From assembly GCA_965153455.1 (NCBI GenBank), contig OZ234495.1:25168875-25232874 (forward strand): a stretch of DNA of 64,000 nt, in the 5' to 3' direction. A program made the translations under genes and the position numbers. The DNA is from Sphagnum compactum. Its lineage: Eukaryota; Bryophyta; Sphagnopsida; Sphagnales. Shown piece by piece: positions 23,501 to 36,729 of this stretch (position 1 is the stretch's first letter; each line of letters begins with the position of its first letter). The notes beneath the pieces were generated by a model. That model was not told the origin of the DNA. It saw only the letters and a program-made list of their open reading frames with translations, and did no database searches.

Positions 23501-26500
23501 TTCAAAAGAGAACCTTGACGATGATTGATCAGTCAAGGAGTGATCCATAAAGAAATTTGTGTACCTGTACAAGTTGCTCATGGATTGCAGTGCAACAGAA
23601 AAGAGTCTCAGCTTTCGAATCAAATCCATCAATCTTGGTCTCTTCTAGTTCATCATCAGCATTTATAGCCAGTATCCTGGTCTCTGTGATGAAGCTCACA
23701 ACAAGAAAGCTATCAAACTTGTCATGTGATGATGCTTGCAAGGACCAAATGCCTTTCATTCCTTGCAATTCCACTGAAGCCTGTGCATGAAAAAACTCAA
23801 AAAGCATAAGAGCTAAAACAAGACCTCGGAGTATATTCAAGGAAAGGGAAAAAAAAATCATAATAACACGGTGTGACCACTGGTTGCAAATCCCAGTTAA
23901 ACCAGCAATTCAAAGAGAAGTGTACACAGACAACCTGCTCATGGATGGCAATACCATTCCGCACAATGCGGAGGGAGCCATCTTTGAAGGCACCTGAGCA
24001 GGTGATGACTTGTGCTTGACCTTGATGTTCCAGGTCAACAACACACATATCAATGATAGGTGCCAGGTTCAGAAAGGTCTCCAAAACCTCCACATGTGAG
24101 CCTTTGCTATCTGCCTGAGGCTTAAGCTTGATCAGCTGCACAGTCAGTCACTGACAAAATTGTGAGATCAAATTCAATTCATCTGCCCCCAACCCAAAAG
24201 AGTTAATCTGATGAAGAGGAAAACCTTTTTTGTTCAACCAAAATCAGTTGGACTTTGGAGTTTGAGTCTTGGGTTTCATGAAGTTTGTTAAACTCTGAGT
24301 TCCTCACATCTGCATTCCATTGTACTTCAATCAAAGAAATCAAGCTTTATACAGCAATTTTCAAATACCTGGGAATCACCACAGCTTGAGCCAACATAGA
24401 CAACATCATTGCCAAGGTATGTCAGTGTAGATGCTGCTGATGTCTCTCCAAGAAACTCGAGCTCTAAGCAGAAGACACTGCAGGAAAAAAACCCCATCAA
24501 TCAATCAATCAATGATGGGCTAGCTATTGGATAATTTATTACCAACAGCTCTAAGAGCAGCTCTAGTGGTGCTCAGTGTGTGAGCCTGCAAAAATATTTC
24601 TCACATCCAAGTTTAGTTATTTACTTTCTTCCAACCCCACCCATAAAACTAAAACTAGGCCTGCAAACAGGTGGGAGACTACTACCGTACCTAAGACTCA
24701 TGTTCAGCAAAACTTACCAAAATAATTAATATTTTGAAAAAGGAGGTCTGGCAGTCCCAATCTGAATATTTCAGAATTTCAACAATAGTCTCTAAATATG
24801 CTAAGTTCACTAGTAAGTTTCAAAATTATTGTGTGTTTTGAACTGGGTTCAATTCTTTAGAATTTCAGCAATTTGCTCTTGGTTTTTCCTTTTTTTTTGA
24901 CTAGCCCTCTTAGGAATTAATTAGTGTCAAACATGAGTCATAGGTATGGTAATAGCAAATCACCACCTGGACCAGTCATTATGACTGGCTGATCAGAAAC
25001 AGGGAGCAGTAGTCAGATCATATTTATTACACTCTTCTCTGGCAGGTGTTAGGATTTGCTGTGCCTTTTACCAGCCTCAGCAAATTGTGCAAAAATGCTG
25101 GCCAAAAGCTGAGCCAAACCGGCACATTTTGACTTTTCTTCAACCAATTTTAATTTGCAGCGTGACATACTGAGCACAAGTGGAGTTGCTCGAAGCAAGT
25201 TTTGCTGCATACTCACTACTTCTTACCTGTCTCTAACATGAGTCAGGATAAGACAATAGAGAATGCCATCGTAGTCAGAGAGGAGGTAACGTGAGCCATG
25301 TGCACCCATCATCCCATAAGCCTTTGTGATTGACTGTTTACAGCTTCACCAAACCCAAGTGTGAGTGACATCAGAATCAAACAAGACATATGTGTACATG
25401 TTTTGAATATGGGACCCAGATTTATCCGCAACCAGGTGGTCAGTTGATGAGAAGCAGCTCCACAAACTCTCCACATTGGGCTTGCACTTAATACCTATGT
25501 TCTGATTGCTATTCAAGAGTCCCAAGAGAGGCAAACCCTTTACCAGTTGGATTGGAATCTCCACAAAGGCAGCAGAAGCATTGCAATAGCATATAGTTTG
25601 CTCCCCGATAATGATGACCCCACCTAGTGGTAGTGGAATGGGAATCAGCAAGCCCGCACCATCGTCCAAGTTGTTTTGAAACCAAGTACCCTCTATCAAC
25701 TCCTCCACCTGCACCTCATAAGTCTTCAAATGGCGTGTGTCCTTGTTATCCTGCAGTTCCAGAAAACAAAGACATTAGTTCCCAAAATGTGGCAGCACTA
25801 TGGTGAATTAGAAAGATCTGAAGGCTATGAGAGATCACCCAGTATGCTTGTTGCTCATGACCATCTACAAATTCATCCCTACTAACCACTTCTTTGACAC
25901 ATAAACCCTGGACTCTGCTCAGAAAAAAATGCAATAGAAACTTTACAGATTCTCATAATGTATTCAGGGTTTTTTTTTCCTTCAATGTTGTGAAGTAGGT
26001 GGACTGGTGATCATCCACAAGGGGACCAGTCTGGCTAGAGGTCAGGCATCAAAATAGAAAATTTTCAGAATCCAGCTTTGTTCTGGTTACCTCCAAGATG
26101 AACTCAGTGTCTACATGTGGCAACTTCTGACTGTTTTTCCTCAAAATATGGCAACTTTTGCAACAATATTTCCATAAAAGCCCTTTGTACAATTTGCGCA
26201 TGATTTTTTTTGTCACCATGGTGTGAACATTTGCCAAAAGAAAAACCACTGCATGTATTTTACAAGCACACACCTTGTAAAGGAGTGCAATAGTTGGTTT
26301 GGAACATCCATAAAGGAATTTGATGTCCAGCACCTGCCGCTCCTTCAGACTACAGTCACAGACATTCACAAAAAGTATCAGACACTTGGGTCCTTGTAAA
26401 TAAGAATTAAACACTCAGGTCCCTGTGGATCTTGAGAGACATGTGAGTGCTACTACCTGATACTGGAAGCTTCTTTAAGCTGTCCTTTACTGCCAATTGG

Positions 26501-26775
26501 TATGACCTGTGAGACATCAAACTGACTGTTTAGTACTGGGATACTTTGAAGCGTATGGTGAAGTGAAGTCCTCATCAGGAAAGCCATTCATGAAAGCCAA
26601 TGCCTCTAGAGTGATGATGTGTTCAAGGATACCCATACCTTGAATTTTCCATCATAAGAGTGAAGCCCAATCAGCCGGCAATCTGGATCTATAATACCAT
26701 TCTGCTCAAAATGAGTATGCTGTCAGAAACAGAAACTTCTAATACAGAATTCCATCTAGTACCAAAGCCACCAAG

Positions 26776-26811
<36 letters not shown>

Positions 26812-28295
26812 TGGCGCCAATCTCCCGAATCCTAAACCCCATCTTTCTCTTTGGTGACTTAACCCTCAAGCAAGAAAGGGGTTCATGCCGCTGTAAGCAA
26901 AAGGTTCTGGAGTAATTAAACAATTTGATGGATATGCCCACTGTTTCACCTGCTCATTATCTGGAGGTTGGTGACATTCATTTGCCAAATCTCCTACTGC
27001 TCTGCACACAAAGAAACGCTTCTCAGAGAATGCAACAATGGAGTGCTCATCTGAATTGTTAGTCCTAGACATTAGACATAACACATTTTTGAGTTTTGCT
27101 CACAAAAAGTCTGAGACCAGATCAAACGTCCCCATACATGGCAGTCATGCCTACAGCTGTCATGACTCAGACCCAGGGAACTTCATCAGGTCCTGACCAT
27201 TACTAGGTGTTCTAGATAACCTCCATCCAGGAATAATAATACATTAGTTCCCATGTACTTACAGTGTAACAAGTGCTCCAGCTTCAGCATCCCATTGTAG
27301 AACGCAGAAATCGTCTCTCTCAAATGCTAGAAAAAGAAGCTCCTTTGACTCCCCCTGAAAAAAATACTCCATCAAAATAATGTTGACATGATTTGAAACT
27401 CTTTGGGAAAATTATAGCAACAAATAACTGAGTGGAAAATCTGACTGCAATAGGAAAGAATCTTGATGATTTTTAAACTGTCTTTCAGAACCCCCCCCCT
27501 CAAGGTTATCATCGTGACTGAAAGCCATGTGTCATTTTATGGCTGATCATCAGGGAAACACTTACAGGGGAGTGGAAAAGCTCAAGAGTGGCTATACGCC
27601 CATAGACTGGAACATCAAGCATCAGCTGCAATTCTCAGACACCCACAACGCCGACTAAGTTTTTGCAAAGAACAAATGCACTAGGGTCTTCAACCTCTTC
27701 AAGGTGAATGGAAAAGAACTGAGATTGAACAAAAACAACATAGCATCACAGGATCATGAATAGAGTGAGCAACTTCATTTGTACAAAAAATCTATCTAAC
27801 TCTCTGACTTGGCTCTAGATGGGTCATCTGTCAACTGGTCACAATGTGTAACTTGCTTCTTTGATTTTCCATTCCCAAGTTTTTTCCTTCGTCACTTTCT
27901 CCCTTCCTTTCCTTTTCTCTTTTGCTTTTTTCAAAGTTCCACAAATTGTTTACCTGCAGTCCCAAAGCAGTGAGCAGATGAATCTCCAAGCGGGTGCATT
28001 TCCTGCAGCCAAAAAAAAGGACAGATAGATCTGAGCATCATCATTGTCATCATCGTTGTCATCATCATCATCCATCTCCCCTCATGAACAACAGACTCCA
28101 GTTCCTCCACACATCAGAAAAGGCATTCACATCAGGAAAAAATAAAATACAGATACCCTAAATTCCTCCTCCTAATAGGACCAAAACATACCCAATGATG
28201 AGGTTAAGGTCCGGGGGATTGGTGAAGCTCCCCACGCAAGAGTGTGTCACATTGGTGGGTTTGTGAGCAGTGACCACATAATTCCAACCCCCCAT
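20595..28295 (-). CDS. DDB1: DDB1, CUL4 E3 ubiquitin-ligase adaptor
   Basis: DDB1 is a three-propeller (BPA-BPB-BPC) scaffold that links CUL4-RBX1 to DWD/DCAF receptors and takes part in UV-damage recognition. Nineteen exons join in frame: 28295-28192, 28002-27954, 27625-27566, 27354-27263, 27001-26950, 26701-26639, 26506-26457, 26349-26274, 25750-25544, 25333-25227, 24477-24369, 24135-23935, 23780-23565, 23450-23337, 23094-22819, 22644-22370, 22206-21861, 21739-21455, 21185-20595. They total 1090 aa, close to the usual 1088 of plant DDB1. Landmarks: [19 protein letters not shown] at the N terminus, [75 protein letters not shown]-type motif, [11 protein letters not shown]-type motif, and DLIESFLDL...EELTRLH at the end. 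Start: ATG two codons before WNYVV. No stop or frameshift, but several normally constant stretches are substituted (see findings). Confidence 0.96.
21741..21762. repeat. (TGTT)n at a DDB1 splice acceptor
   Basis: Five tandem TGTT units; on the gene strand they read (CAAA)n directly before the AG of intron 17, where a pyrimidine tract is expected. Confidence 0.9.
26776..26805. repeat. (CT)n microsatellite in DDB1 intron 5
   Basis: About 14 uninterrupted CT units on the plus strand, GA on the gene strand, within intron 26702-26949. Confidence 0.95.
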
Positions 28296-29100
28296 CTTTC
28301 TCTCTCTGCACATAGCCCACCACCACCACTACCACAACAGCTGCAACAGAAGCAGCAGCTTCATTCCTATTCCAACCCAATTGTGGGTGCAACAGCAGCA
28401 GCAGCAGCAGCAGAGCTCCAACAACAACAACATGCATCCCTCACATTCCTCAGCTAAAAAAAACACAGAAAAGAACCCAAAAAAAGCAGAGCTCTCACTT
28501 GGCTCGCAGCAGTTCCAAAAACTGCAGGATTTACACCAACTTCGGAAATAGGTCCCAAACCCACGCCATGGAATATGGGTAGTTCACATCAGAGCATAAC
28601 TATTTCTCTTCTCATCAATCAGGACGTGTACCCCACCACCCACTGCCACACTGATCATTCCTCCTGCTCCTCCTCCTCCTCCTCCTCCTCCTCTCCCCTA
28701 AACCCTAACTGGCAAAATCTGCTGGAATTGCCAAATTCTCTCTCTACCACTACTGTTTCCAACTTTCTTTAGCTACTAGAGAGTACTTTACATTTTGTTG
28801 GCTGGTTTTTTTTCCCTGGTTTTGCATCTATCCAACTTCCTTCCTCCCACCCAACCATCACTACAACCTCCACAACTTCCAAAGGCTGTTTCAATGACTT
28901 CACATATGAAGCTTGGTCTTCAACTTCCAAAAATGATGTGGGTGATTGTGAACTCTGATCTGTGTGACATCCATCCAATCCATTTTTTTCACTTGTAGCA
29001 GCAAAGTGTTATTCCAAGCACTTGTATGGTACCAAACGTGTGCAAGACATGGCAGAATGTAAGTAGTGTTGTTGGCAACTTGACTCAATTTTGAAGAGTT
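28296..29100 (-). promoter_or_regulatory. Probable DDB1 5' leader and promoter
   Basis: Upstream of the DDB1 ATG lie CCA/CAG-rich runs (around 28320-28430), a (TCC)n run (28663-28694) and a telo-box AAACCCTAA at 28700-28708, an element common near the start of plant housekeeping and translation genes. Open frames here are low-complexity. Transcription start not located. Confidence 0.45.
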
Positions 29101-30289
29101 TTTTTTTGGGTTAAGGATTTTTTTTTAAAGTTAGATTTTGAAGGCTATTAGTCTTTTTTCTCTCTTTTTTTTGGGGGGGAAAAATGAAGGTTATAGTTTG
29201 ATATTTTCTTTATGAAACATGCAAAGCTCCAACATTTTTTTTATGTAAAAACAAAGTGAAAATGATACTAATGTTTTTAGTGAATTGGTTGCATGGGTAA
29301 CATAGGTCCCAAATGAATGTAGTTGTCTCGCAAAAGGTGGAAAGTTAAGATCGAATGTAGGTTCCTACATGGTGAAAGGCTAGCAATCTCATGCTAATGA
29401 GGATCCATAATATGTAATGATATGCTTATCTAGTGTTTCATCACATAATGGTTATAGGTTTTTTATTTTAGTTTTTCCCCTTAAAATCCTTTGAATAGGA
29501 GAAAGCCTTTTTATAATTAGCTAGAAATAAAAAATGACTAGTGATAGCTATCTATGAAGGAAAGTTTGTTTGTTTCTCATGTTGACATTTTCCAAACTAG
29601 AGCATGTCTTGCAATGTTCTAATCGATACCAATCGGAAAACCTTCAATGAGTAGGGGTGCACCAAGTTGCTATCATATATAGTTTTGATTTATTGTGGAG
29701 AAGTTATTGAATATTGAAGAATTTTTTCACTAAAAATAAAAATTCATATTTCATTGTATATCTCAATTTATGATTTTTAAAATCTTTCAAAATTGTCTTC
29801 CTTTGTATCAATGACATCGCACTATTTTCTATGTAAAACAAAATCACTTAATTAAACATCTTACTATATATAATGAGTTCATAATTGTACGATATGAACT
29901 ATGATATAATATTTTTAGCATTCCAAAAGTCCAATGTGTTATGATAATTCAAAATCTATTCATAAAATTCACACAATGTAATATTTCTTTTTTGAATCTT
30001 TTTCACATATTATTCATTTACATTTTATCCCATGGCCCATGATTCATAATCCAACAAGCTATGACAAAATTATGTATTCTACTTTAAAATGTTTTCACCC
30101 AACTCTTGTATCATTGACCCAAATGTGATCATCTTCAAAGCTTTAAGATACATGACTTTAAAAAAAAAATCAATTGAAAAAACATATATTATCAAGGAAA
30201 ATTCAAGTCAAATGTCATTGGCTTCAAGTGTTAAAAGGTTTGGGATGTGAAAAGGCAAATAAAAAGGTCAATAATAAAAGGGTGGATAG
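29100..30289. other. AT-rich intergenic with one repeat copy
   Basis: No gene seen. A stretch at about 29607-29745 (CAATGTTCTA ... TCAATGAGTAGGGG ... GTTATTGAAT) resembles 53135-53285 and is probably another member of that family. Confidence 0.4.
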
Positions 30290-30600
30290 TATAGTTCATG
30301 GAAGATTTCCTTGGATTTCCCCATGAGATGAAAAAGCAAATATATTTCTCCATGTGACGTGAAAAGACATTGATTGGTTAAGATGGGTAAATGGAAGGAT
30401 GGTTAATTGGAGATTTTCCCATGCATTTCTTCATAAGATGAAAAAGCAAATTCATTTTCTCATGTGACATGAAAAGACATTAATTTGTTAGATGACTAAA
30501 TGAAATAATGACCAAAACGATGGACAATGGGAGATTTCCCATGGCTGGAAAAGTTAATTACATTTTCTCATGCAATTTGAAGAGGCATCAATTGGTTGAA
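30290..30600. repeat. Tandem array, three units of about 110 bp
   Basis: A core of GATGAAAAAGCAAAT, CATGTGAC and GAAAAGACATT is found from 30325, again from 30435, and in a more diverged form from 30545. Spacing is 110 and 108 bp. AT-rich and non-coding. Confidence 0.8.
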
Positions 30601-32134
30601 AAAATCAATTTTGTAATTTTTGATTAATTTTCAATGACAAAAATCACTTTAAATTTGATAACTTTTGCCCCATTGGTTGAAATTTTGTGAAATGGCCACT
30701 GTGCATATCCCCTTATCGAGCCTGTACACAACCCTATTATGCTAAACCCTGAAAGCAATGATACCTTTTTACCATTTCCATTGGTCCTCTAAAATTCTCG
30801 CAAACCTACCAATTCCAATTACACATTTAATAATTAATTCACTCAAAACAATTAAGAAAAAAATTCAAACCACAAAATCCAGCAATTTCATTGTCCATAA
30901 CAATTTTTTCCGCCTACCTACACACAAGCCTACTTGTTCAACACCCTTTTGTATATTAGAGTTTTCCGTAAAGTCAGGAAAACGCTGCACGAGTACTCTG
31001 AGTTTGGTCCAAAACTGGGTGAATTTTTTTTTTTAAAACCTGCAAAAAAGTACATTAGCCTTAAGGGGGGTCAAACTCAGAATGCACCACTTTTTGTGCC
31101 AAATTGAGTTTCATCCGGTTTAGAACCCCCCCTCTTTCCTTTTCCGTGAGTGCCTCCACTGCTGCTACATATATTTTCACTGCTCCTACATGTACAATTG
31201 CTATAATTACCTGGTAGAGAGAATTGAGTATCCAGAGCTAGTAATCATGGAGACTAACAATCATGCACTTTTGTGCACGTGTCTTAGTGACATGTTTTAG
31301 CAGGTGTGTTAGTACAAGAGAAAACTTTGATGCCTTTTTGTGTCATTCTGTGCAATAACTCACCAATGTAGATAGTATTGGTGGTGCCAATGTAACTGTG
31401 CCTAGATCAAACTATTTGTAAATGGAGAGCAAATGGCTAAACCATTCTAGCCATGGCTTGTCTCTGTGTGTGATTAAATTTTCTGTGAGGCTTCCTCAAA
31501 AGGAACACATTCTTGCAAATTTCTTGCTTGTTACAATTCTGAAGTATAGTACTATCTGCTTCTACTTCACATTAACAACAAACTTCAAGAATGCTCTTCT
31601 TGGAGGGTGATGACTTTCTCCAAAGCAATTGATGCTTGTTTTGTTACAACAAGGTTATGGGTATATCGGATTTCCGAATGTGATGAACAACAAAATGAAA
31701 ATGAGAAACCCAATTCTTAAAGTTGATATGCATCATCATGAATTATCATTGAGCACAGTTATTACGATCAGAAGTTTTTTGGATTAAAAACAAAATTTTA
31801 CTCAGCTGAATATTGAATGTCTTTGTGCAGCATCAAAGCATCACCCGACATAAACACAACTCACCCCAAGGTCAGACAACTTCATAAGCTTCCATGAGAC
31901 TGTCAGAATTTTGCAATCCAAGTTGTCCTCAATTTTGGGTAGAACATTTATATTCTTACTTTCCCCTGGACACACACCCCCCCAAAAAAACCAGCCCACC
32001 ATGTTTAAAATGTGCCATCATCACATGCTTGAGATTCAATTTGGCTTTTGTGGCATGAGGTGTGCATCAAGTAAGCTCAATTTTTTATGAACAATGTTTA
32101 TGGACATACACAAAAGTGCAACAAATTGCAAATT
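30601..32134. other. Intergenic, nothing recognised
   Basis: AT-rich. Short frames on the plus strand at 30758-31036 and 31422-31610 carry no known motif. The last part may include the B12D 3' untranslated region. Confidence 0.4.
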
Positions 32135-33282
32135 TTAAAAAAATACAAGAGGATAGAAATGGTGCAAGAGAAGAATTTTCATTAGGCACTTTGGATCACT
32201 GAAATATCTGCTGAATGCAGAGGGCTTGACATCTTTCAAATAACGTCGAAAACCATGATCCTTATAAGCCTTTCCCTCCCTGTAGTTCTCGAGCACACCG
32301 GCTGCTCTGTCATCCTTGTTGATTCTAAAGTGCATGCACACACACACAAAATTCCATTCTTGTTACAATATGTTGTGTTTTTAATTTTGTGATTCAAGCT
32401 CAGGGAATAATTAGACATTCTTATTTAAGAGGTGCTAAACTGTCACTTTGTCAAGGGTTTAGTAAGCATTTCTTCAATAGAGGTAAAACCCAAGCTCAAA
32501 TTAAGGAGCTTCAATGTGGCCTCTCTCCCTTCAAGGTTTAGGGTGGGTTGAGTTTAAAGTAGAAGAAAATTTACAAATCAAATGGTCTTGATGTGTGTTA
32601 GAATGCCATAATAGTAGAAGTGGGTTTCCATTCAAATGTCTATCATAATGTGGGTGTACACACACAAGCTCCAACCAATTGATCAGGTGAAGATCGTGTT
32701 GGATGATGATGTTTTTAGTAGGGTTTTATAAGCAACAACATCAAGATTGTTCGAGGCAATTTTGTAGGTCTTACAAAATAGGGAGTTCATAATATGCATA
32801 TAGGCATCTGAGAGAACCTCAACGCATGTAAGTCTGACCAAGAAATTAGTTGTTACTCATGTGTAAATAATGAAAAACACAAGGATAAAAATTGCAAATT
32901 TGCTGGTGAGAAATGAGTCAAAACAAGGTATTGGAATGTCAACCTAATATCTGGATTGATGCTCAGATTTCGACCCATTGAAAAAATGCATAAGCTCAAG
33001 GCTGTTCCAAGCACAGCTACAGCAGGGTATACCTGCAACTCCCTCATCCTCATCATGGGTTTAATATATGTATAAGATAAAAATTTCTCCACCCACAAAA
33101 GCCCCATGGCATATTTGTATCTAGAAGTTGCATTAATTCATCAATCAACCAATGAACAACTTGATTGTCATAACAATTGATTCAATGCTTCAATCAATTC
33201 AAAACATGATACACCTTCAACAAGGTACCCATTTTACCTCTGGAACAATCCAACGTTGTGCCCAAGTAAGAGGCTTGCCCAT
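32135..33282 (-). CDS. B12D-family small membrane protein
   Basis: B12D proteins are short, mostly mitochondrial plant proteins related to the MLRQ/NDUFA4 family, linked to respiration and to seed and stress physiology. Three exons join in frame: 33282-33238, 33032-32944 and 32324-32135, 107 aa. Residues 11-20 read WIVPEVYPAV, matching the RW..PEVYP opening of the family. A single hydrophobic helix follows (about residues 16-36), then INPDIRINKDDRAAGVLENY, where the family has NP.VR..K..R..GVLEN, and then GFRRYL. The exon 2/3 joint splits the arginine codon of DIR. The C terminus runs about 15 residues longer than I expect for the family and is hydrophobic (LLLHHFYPLVFF); a further small intron or a natural extension could explain this. 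Start: the ATG of exon 1, MGKPLTW. Confidence 0.85.
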
Positions 33283-33299
33283 GATCAAGGAGCTGTGAG

Positions 33300-36200
33300 C
33301 ACAAGGTTAAGACTTGCAATAAGGAGGAGGAGGAAGAAGAGGGAGAGGCAACTTCAACAAAGGCTAAAGCTTTTTTGCTTTTGTATTTTGTAGCACCACC
33401 AAGGATGACATCCTTCAAAGGGCAAATTGGCAATGTGAAGAGGCACATGATGTTGGGCTTTTGATGCTTCCTGGTGACCATTCAACTTGCATTAAACCTC
33501 AAACACAAAAGAAAACACCTAATTTTGCAATCTAGAATATTTAGAAATCAAAACTCAGTTTCATGCTACTTGAAGCTTGAACTTCATCCAAATCATATGG
33601 ATTTCACTCCTTTCATATATTGTTCAACGTAACTTAGATGGGTTGCTTGATGTGTTGTTGGGCCTTATATCATACTATTTGTCACCCATGTTTAGCACAA
33701 AAATGTCAAAATAATGTGACGTTGAAAACAATCAATGTTTTACTTGAATGTTTAACTCATGTTCAAAATTCTTTGATGAACTTTAGCCATTTCCATTTGT
33801 TGTTGTTTAAATGTTCAATTTGTCACCCATTTTGCTTGAATGCTCAATGATTCATGTTCGAATATTTTGATCAATGATCTTAATATCCCAATTGTTCTTT
33901 ACTTAACTATTGCAATAATTTATGTCCACATCCTTCAATTGTTGAATCATGTCCTTAATACTTCACTCGAGTTTTGTGAATGCCAGGTCAATAATCTTGC
34001 TCTCTCCGGGGAGGTGGAGGGGATTGCTTCAAATTGTTCAATGTTAGAATTGTTCAATCAGCTCAACAATTCACTTTGAATCCAGATTATGATCAATTTT
34101 CCAAAGCTAATGATGCTCCGCCTTTGACAACAATTGAATTGGATAGCTGTGTACTAAATAACCAAATTTGTTTTGCCCCCAACCCTTTGCCCATCCCTTT
34201 ATCCACATTTGCTGCCCAACCCAATGGGATAGTTTCACTGCCTTTCCCTGCCATTATTCTTCCAAAAGCATAGCAACCATAACTGGACAATGTTGGATAG
34301 GGTTTAGGTGCCTTTTAGGTGCCTTTTGTTCTTGAAAACCCTAAATTTTCCCATTCAAGCTATACTTCTCAAGGTTTTCTTTTGGAAACAATTATGAGTG
34401 TGCAAATGGCCAAGAATTCAGCAAGAAACCAGATCCCAATTGCCACATTTTTTCCATATTCAAAACTCTTTGAAACCAATCTTGTAGGTCAGAAAAGTGT
34501 TGCCACAAGATGACCTAATTCTTGCATCAATTTTTATTTGCTCATCTTTTTGTGCATAATATGAATCCTATGGGTGTATCGAATTATGCAAGTAATGTGA
34601 TTTTCTCATCAATTACAAACTAATTTTTTGTAAATATAAATTGACATTGCACAACATAAGTGCTCAAGTAAGAAATTACAAATTTAATTCAATGTCATTT
34701 GAAGACAAAGTTTTCTCCCATTTTCTACATTGGTTTAAAATTCTGAGCTCATCAAAGTTACATGCAATGTAACAACCTCAAACACTTTTTGGCTTTCTCA
34801 AATTAGTGTGCTTGTCTACCACAATCTCCTACTCTTGAGATGGGAGAACAATTTCTTGTAAGGTCCTATGGGAATGGGAATTATGGTGTAAGATGCCTAA
34901 GTGGAGGGAAAGAAATGCTACGAACTTTCTGGTTTCCTACTTAAATATCCTAGGGAATATGCAACAAAAAATTCCCATTTTTTGCGCCCCAAAAAATGTC
35001 TATATTTCGATTTGAAATGCTACTACTTATACCAAGGATTTGTCTAGGAAGAAGATCAATAGTAGAAAATGTATATCATACATACAATTGATGTTTGACA
35101 CAAAATAATTTGCAAAAGGTCTAGCTAGAAAAGTAAAATAAAATAAAATTATTAGTGTCGTAAAACAATACAAGGGTGACTTTAGCACACGTCTACCACA
35201 TGATTAATTAAATTTAAATATTCCATTTCAAAAAATCGAATATTCCAAAATATATTTTTAAATTTTTAGTATTTCTCAAAATAATATAATTTGTGTTGAA
35301 GCCACCAAGATGTTACAATATTTAACAAAGTTGTTGAGAATCGAATTCTCAACTCGTAAAAAACTATTTATTGTCTGAACGATTGGGTTATTATTATAAA
35401 TACACAACACAATGTGTACTTTGTATACTTATTCCTCAATTGTTGAAATTATGGATAACTAAATTTGAAAGTGCCAAACCTCATTTTCATAAGATAAACA
35501 AATATTTGACAAAGAGATGTCAATTATCAATCATGGTAGGTATGATATTCATGCTTGTTCCATCATTGTGATGGCCATTGAAACTTTTTCAAATCCACTT
35601 CATTTGTTAAAACATAAACAATTCTTGATGTAAATGCTATTTACAAGGTTTGCTATTTGTTGGTTTATTGCTAAAGCACTTAAGTTAAAAATCTTCTTCA
35701 TTGAAAACATATCTTGAAAGCTAAGAAGACCCACAATCAATCAAATGATGTCAATGATAATAAAAACCTTAAAACATTAAAACCATGCAATTTTAATGAT
35801 ATTCCTTCACAAATCAATATACCATGATAATAACTAATGAGCAAAGAAGATAGACAAACACAATTTGAAGTGAAGATATTTCTTCAACATTTAAGGCTAT
35901 TAAGAACATGTTGTGATGTTTTTTTTCAACATCATATGTTTTGTCAAATGAATTGAAAGGAGGAGTCAGGACTTGTGAATGAAATGTTGCTTTGTAGGAT
36001 GCACACTAGTTCAGAGAATTCAGGGAGGACTTTAAGAAGGAAGAAATGTGTTGTACAATGGGATTGTTTCTAATTGCAAGTTCACTTTTGGATTCTTGAC
36101 TTATGAGAAGTAGTATGTTCTTGGGATGCTCAGATAGTGGAGCCACATTGTGGATGCTGTTGGTAGTTTCCTACTGAGAGAGACTGTTGTTGGAATGTTG

Positions 36201-36700
36201 TTCACAATGTTTGAGCACCAACCAACAAATTGTCCAGTTTTTTGCAAGGTACTGAGAAGCTGCTTTGGAAAAATCAGAAATTTGACACCATCCCAAACTG
36301 GTGTGAGGAGTCCAGACTCCAGTCTCTGAGGTTGAGTGGCTTGCCAGCTAGGGGGGTCTCTTCTCTTGATAATGCAGGCTCTGTGGAGTCAGAAAACTTG
36401 ATCTTTTGTGTATAGTGAAGTGCTGGATTAGGTTCCTCACATGTGGGCTTTGCCCAACCCTGGAAAGCAGGAGGTGGATGTTGTCATGAACTTGTTACAC
36501 ATTCACAGATCACAAGGTGTAGAGGACGAGGGTTCTTCTGTGGACTATTTAAAGAGTGGGAGAGAACTTATACCATAATTCCCTTCCAATTTTTAAATAG
36601 TACACAAGAGAACACTCTCATTTGTAGGAGGGATATCTAATTTGTAGGAGGAAAGCTTTTTGGTAAACATATGGGAACTCTTGAGATGTTTTCACAAATG
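33300..36700. other. Intergenic, no gene recognised
   Basis: The first few hundred bases upstream of 33282 are probably the B12D promoter. Beyond, the DNA is AT-rich with frames under 80 codons that I cannot relate to any family. Confidence 0.4.
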
Positions 36701-36729
36701 ATGCTTATGACATCAATCATGCACAGAAA

